DNA from: Solirubrobacterales bacterium 70-9
GTDB lineage: Bacteria; Actinomycetota; Thermoleophilia; Solirubrobacterales; 70-9
Reading direction: 5' to 3'
Assembly: GCA_001898095.1 (NCBI GenBank)
Contig: MKSH01000272.1
Coordinates: forward strand, 1-7,129
DNA: 7,129 bases
Below the pieces are notes generated by a model. The model worked only from the letters and a program-made list of their open reading frames with translations. It ran no database searches and was not told the DNA's origin. The position numbers and the translations under genes were made by a program. Positions 5,929 to 7,129 of this stretch are shown piece after piece. Each line of letters begins with the position of its first letter. The first letter of the stretch is position 1.

Positions 5929-6073
5929 TCAGACCCACAGACGAACGGCTGCCTCGTCGCCGTCGTGGATCGCCACCTCCAGGGTCACGACGTTGCTCCA
6001 TCACTCGGGACACGAGCATCGCGAGCTCCCTCCGGTAGTACTCGAACTCCTTGGGATTCGTGTCGGGATTCAT
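5929..6073 (-). pseudogene. Possible small protein ORF broken by a frameshift
   Basis: From an ATG at 6073 the frame reads MNPDTNPKEFEYYRRELAM then LVSRVMEQ, a charged, protein-like helix unlike the surrounding noise. After Gln it degenerates to RRDPGGGDPRRRRG. A one-base shift forward (or two bases back) near 5990-5995 continues plausibly as VVTLEVAIHDGDEAAVRLWV and a stop at 5929-5931, giving about 47 residues. It overlaps the last 89 bases of the DUF347 gene in another frame. No family is recognised. It could be a real short gene with a sequencing indel, a decayed gene, or chance. The purine-rich GGGGGAG directly abuts the ATG, which is poor spacing. Confidence 0.3.
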
Positions 6074-6890
6074 CTCCCCCGCCGGGCTTCGGGATGGAGT
6101 GTTCGCCTCGGGGGAGCCGCTGATCGGCGGGAGTGTCTCTTCCGGTCCGGGTCAGGTGCCAGACCAGGCCGGCGATCGCGGCGGCGAGGACGAGGCTGAC
6201 CGGACCGGTGCCGAGCGCCAGTCCACCTCGGGCCTTGGAGACGGCGAGCCAGTCGGCGACCGAGGCGCCGAGTGGGCGGGTCACGACGTAGGCGAACCAG
6301 AAGGCCAGGATCGAGTTCATCCCGAATCGGAAGTAGCCGATCGCCGGGATCGCGATCACCGCGGCGAAAAGGAGGATGGAGCCGAAATAACCGATCCCGA
6401 CCGTGTAGGCCGTGAAGTCCCCGGCCGCCGTGCCGAGGGCGAAGGTGGCGAGCACGGCCGCCCAGTAGAACACCTCGCGCCGCTGCGTGTAGATGCTGTG
6501 GATCGAGAGCGTCCCCTCACTGCGGTGCCAGGTACGGAACACGACCGCCAGGGCGAGCGCGAAGAAGACCGTGGAGACCACGTAAGGGACACCGAGGCCG
6601 ACGTGGAGGACGTCGGCACACATCGTCCCGAAGACGCCGACCATCGCCACCGCCAGCCAGTAGGCCCAGGGCACGTAGCGGTCCTTGGTGAACTGGACGT
6701 ACAGGGCGATGCAGAAGGCGATGCCGCCGAGGACGACGGCGATCTCCGGCACCAGGGCGTGGACGAGGAAGTCGGAGGTCGACTCGCCCATCGCCGTGGT
6801 CAGCGCCTTGACGATCCAGAAGAAGGCAGTGACCTGCGGCACCTTGGAGAAGGCGTGGCGGTTTTGCGCCTGGGACGAGGGGAAGTTCAT
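5985..6890 (-). CDS. COG4705/DUF347 multi-pass membrane protein
   Basis: This is a 301-residue membrane protein from the ATG at 6890 (a GTG at 6908 would add six residues). The N-terminus has the family signature KVPQVTAFFWIVKALTTAMGES (about residues 16-37). Paired internal motifs follow: TLSIHSIYTQRREVFYWAAV (127-146), FALGTAAGDFTAY (150-162), and FGMNSILAFWFAYVVTRPLGASVADW (about 189-214). Seven or eight hydrophobic segments are visible. The related motifs GES..D, GTAAGD and LGASVAD recur at membrane edges, suggesting an internally duplicated fold with buried acidic residues. The family function is not established; a transport role is only an inference. The last 50 residues (from RTGRDTP) are hydrophilic and outside the family core, and their end overlaps another candidate ORF. 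Neither start has a good ribosome-binding site. No link to the ars genes is evident other than proximity. Confidence 0.8.
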   Translation of the reverse strand: MNFPSSQAQNRHAFSKVPQVTAFFWIVKALTTAMGESTSDFLVHALVPEIAVVLGGIAFCIALYVQFTKDRYVPWAYWLAVAMVGVFGTMCADVLHVGLGVPYVVSTVFFALALAVVFRTWHRSEGTLSIHSIYTQRREVFYWAAVLATFALGTAAGDFTAYTVGIGYFGSILLFAAVIAIPAIGYFRFGMNSILAFWFAYVVTRPLGASVADWLAVSKARGGLALGTGPVSLVLAAAIAGLVWHLTRTGRDTPADQRLPRGEHSIPKPGGGDESRHESQGVRVLPEGARDARVPSDGATS

Positions 6891-6938
6891 CGGCGAGGTG
6901 GGGAGCACCCGCGAGGCAAGCTAGAAGCGAGCAATTAA

Positions 6939-6952
6939 CCTCACATGAGAGG
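6939..6952. promoter_or_regulatory. Short palindrome upstream of the DUF347 gene
   Basis: CCTCACATGAGAGG is a 14-base dyad with one mismatched pair, located 49-62 bases before the DUF347 start. It is a possible operator. No partner regulator is visible in the window. Confidence 0.25.
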
Positions 6953-6969
6953 GCTCAAGATGCCGGGCC

Positions 6970-7128
6970 TCAGTGATCCTGCGCGCCCGAAACCGTGCTA
7001 AGACCCGGAGGATCACGGGTAGGTTCGGGTGAGGTGATCGAGTCCGTCACGTTCGATCCGTCGCCTCGCGGACCGAGGACCGGGCCCGCGTAGGCGATCA
7101 CGCCGACCACAAGTGTCGAGGCCGGCGA
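6970..7128 (-). CDS. Possible C-terminal end of an unidentified protein entering from the right edge
   Basis: One minus-strand frame stays open from the window edge to a TGA at 6970-6972 and encodes 52 residues: a hydrophobic stretch TLVVGVIAYAGPVLG followed by a polar, proline/serine-rich tail ending TVSGAQDH. The other two frames are not protein-like. The hydrophobic segment suggests a membrane protein tail, but the evidence is only composition and openness. Confidence 0.25.
   Translation of the reverse strand, partial: SPASTLVVGVIAYAGPVLGPRGDGSNVTDSITSPEPTRDPPGLSTVSGAQDH
6973..7016. repeat. Inverted repeat GTGATCCT / AGGATCAC
   Basis: GTGATCCT at 6973-6980 and its exact reverse complement at 7009-7016 are separated by 28 bases. 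No T-run follows, so it is not a classical intrinsic terminator. It may be a dyad binding site or a weak stem near the end of the leftward gene suggested at 6970-7128. Confidence 0.35.
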
Positions 7129-7129
7129 C

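Noticed and set aside
5985..6890. Membrane protein as ArsJ or another arsenic exporter
   Set aside because: Its motifs match COG4705/DUF347, not the major-facilitator fold of ArsJ. It is separate from the ars operon and on the other side of arsM.
6051..6938. Plus-strand open frame of 295 codons at the right end
   Set aside because: It is the antisense shadow of the DUF347 membrane gene, with an unnatural Asp/Glu/Gly/Arg composition.
1..7129. CRISPR array, tRNA, rRNA or insertion sequence
   Set aside because: No repeated direct units with spacers, no cloverleaf elements and no transposase motifs were seen by eye on either strand.

Overview
The window is GC-rich throughout, with long spurious open frames antisense to the real genes, as is usual in high-GC actinobacteria. 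The PstS-like protein, the mycoredoxin-type ArsC signature and the small DUF2180 protein suit an actinobacterial lineage. Thermoleophilia/Solirubrobacterales is my best guess, but it is an inference from sequence style and was not tested.

The core, about 1-4719, is an arsenic detoxification island organised as two divergent units around a short intergenic region (3380-3469). Leftward on the minus strand run a PstS-family periplasmic anion-binding protein (2374-3379, with an apparent frameshift in its signal peptide), an ACR3 arsenite efflux permease (1236-2369), a low-molecular-weight-phosphatase-type arsenate reductase ArsC (829-1236), a cysteine-rich DUF2180 protein (593-832) and the first half of an ars-type glyceraldehyde-3-phosphate dehydrogenase (to 596). 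From acr3 to gapdh every junction is a 4-base ATGA stop/start overlap, so this is a translationally coupled operon. Rightward run arsR (3470-3823) and arsM (3811-4719), overlapping by 13 bases.

The expected logic is as follows. ArsR senses As(III) and controls both units. ArsC reduces arsenate to arsenite, which ACR3 exports. ArsM methylates arsenite. The GAPDH would make 1-arseno-3-phosphoglycerate for export by ArsJ. No arsJ is visible: the GAPDH reading frame is lost at about position 96-104, where the sequence changes to what looks like the C-terminal end of a dihydroxy-acid dehydratase (IlvD) on the opposite strand. That junction is either a genuine rearrangement or an assembly chimera.

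Right of arsM lies a convergent SnoaL-like/VOC two-domain gene (4716-5555, minus), whose stop codon overlaps that of arsM. Next come about 430 bases with no convincing gene (5556-5984) except the remnant of a small, probably frameshifted ORF (5929-6073). Then comes a COG4705/DUF347 multi-pass membrane protein (5985-6890, minus), and finally a short region with inverted repeats and perhaps the tail of another minus-strand gene running off the window.

The most interesting points are the PstS-like protein whose anion-binding loop lacks the usual Arg/Asp/Thr residues, the regularly spaced Cys-Cys pairs in the N-terminal extension of ArsM, an ArsR carrying two kinds of thiol site with a probably leaderless start, and the IlvD/GAPDH junction.
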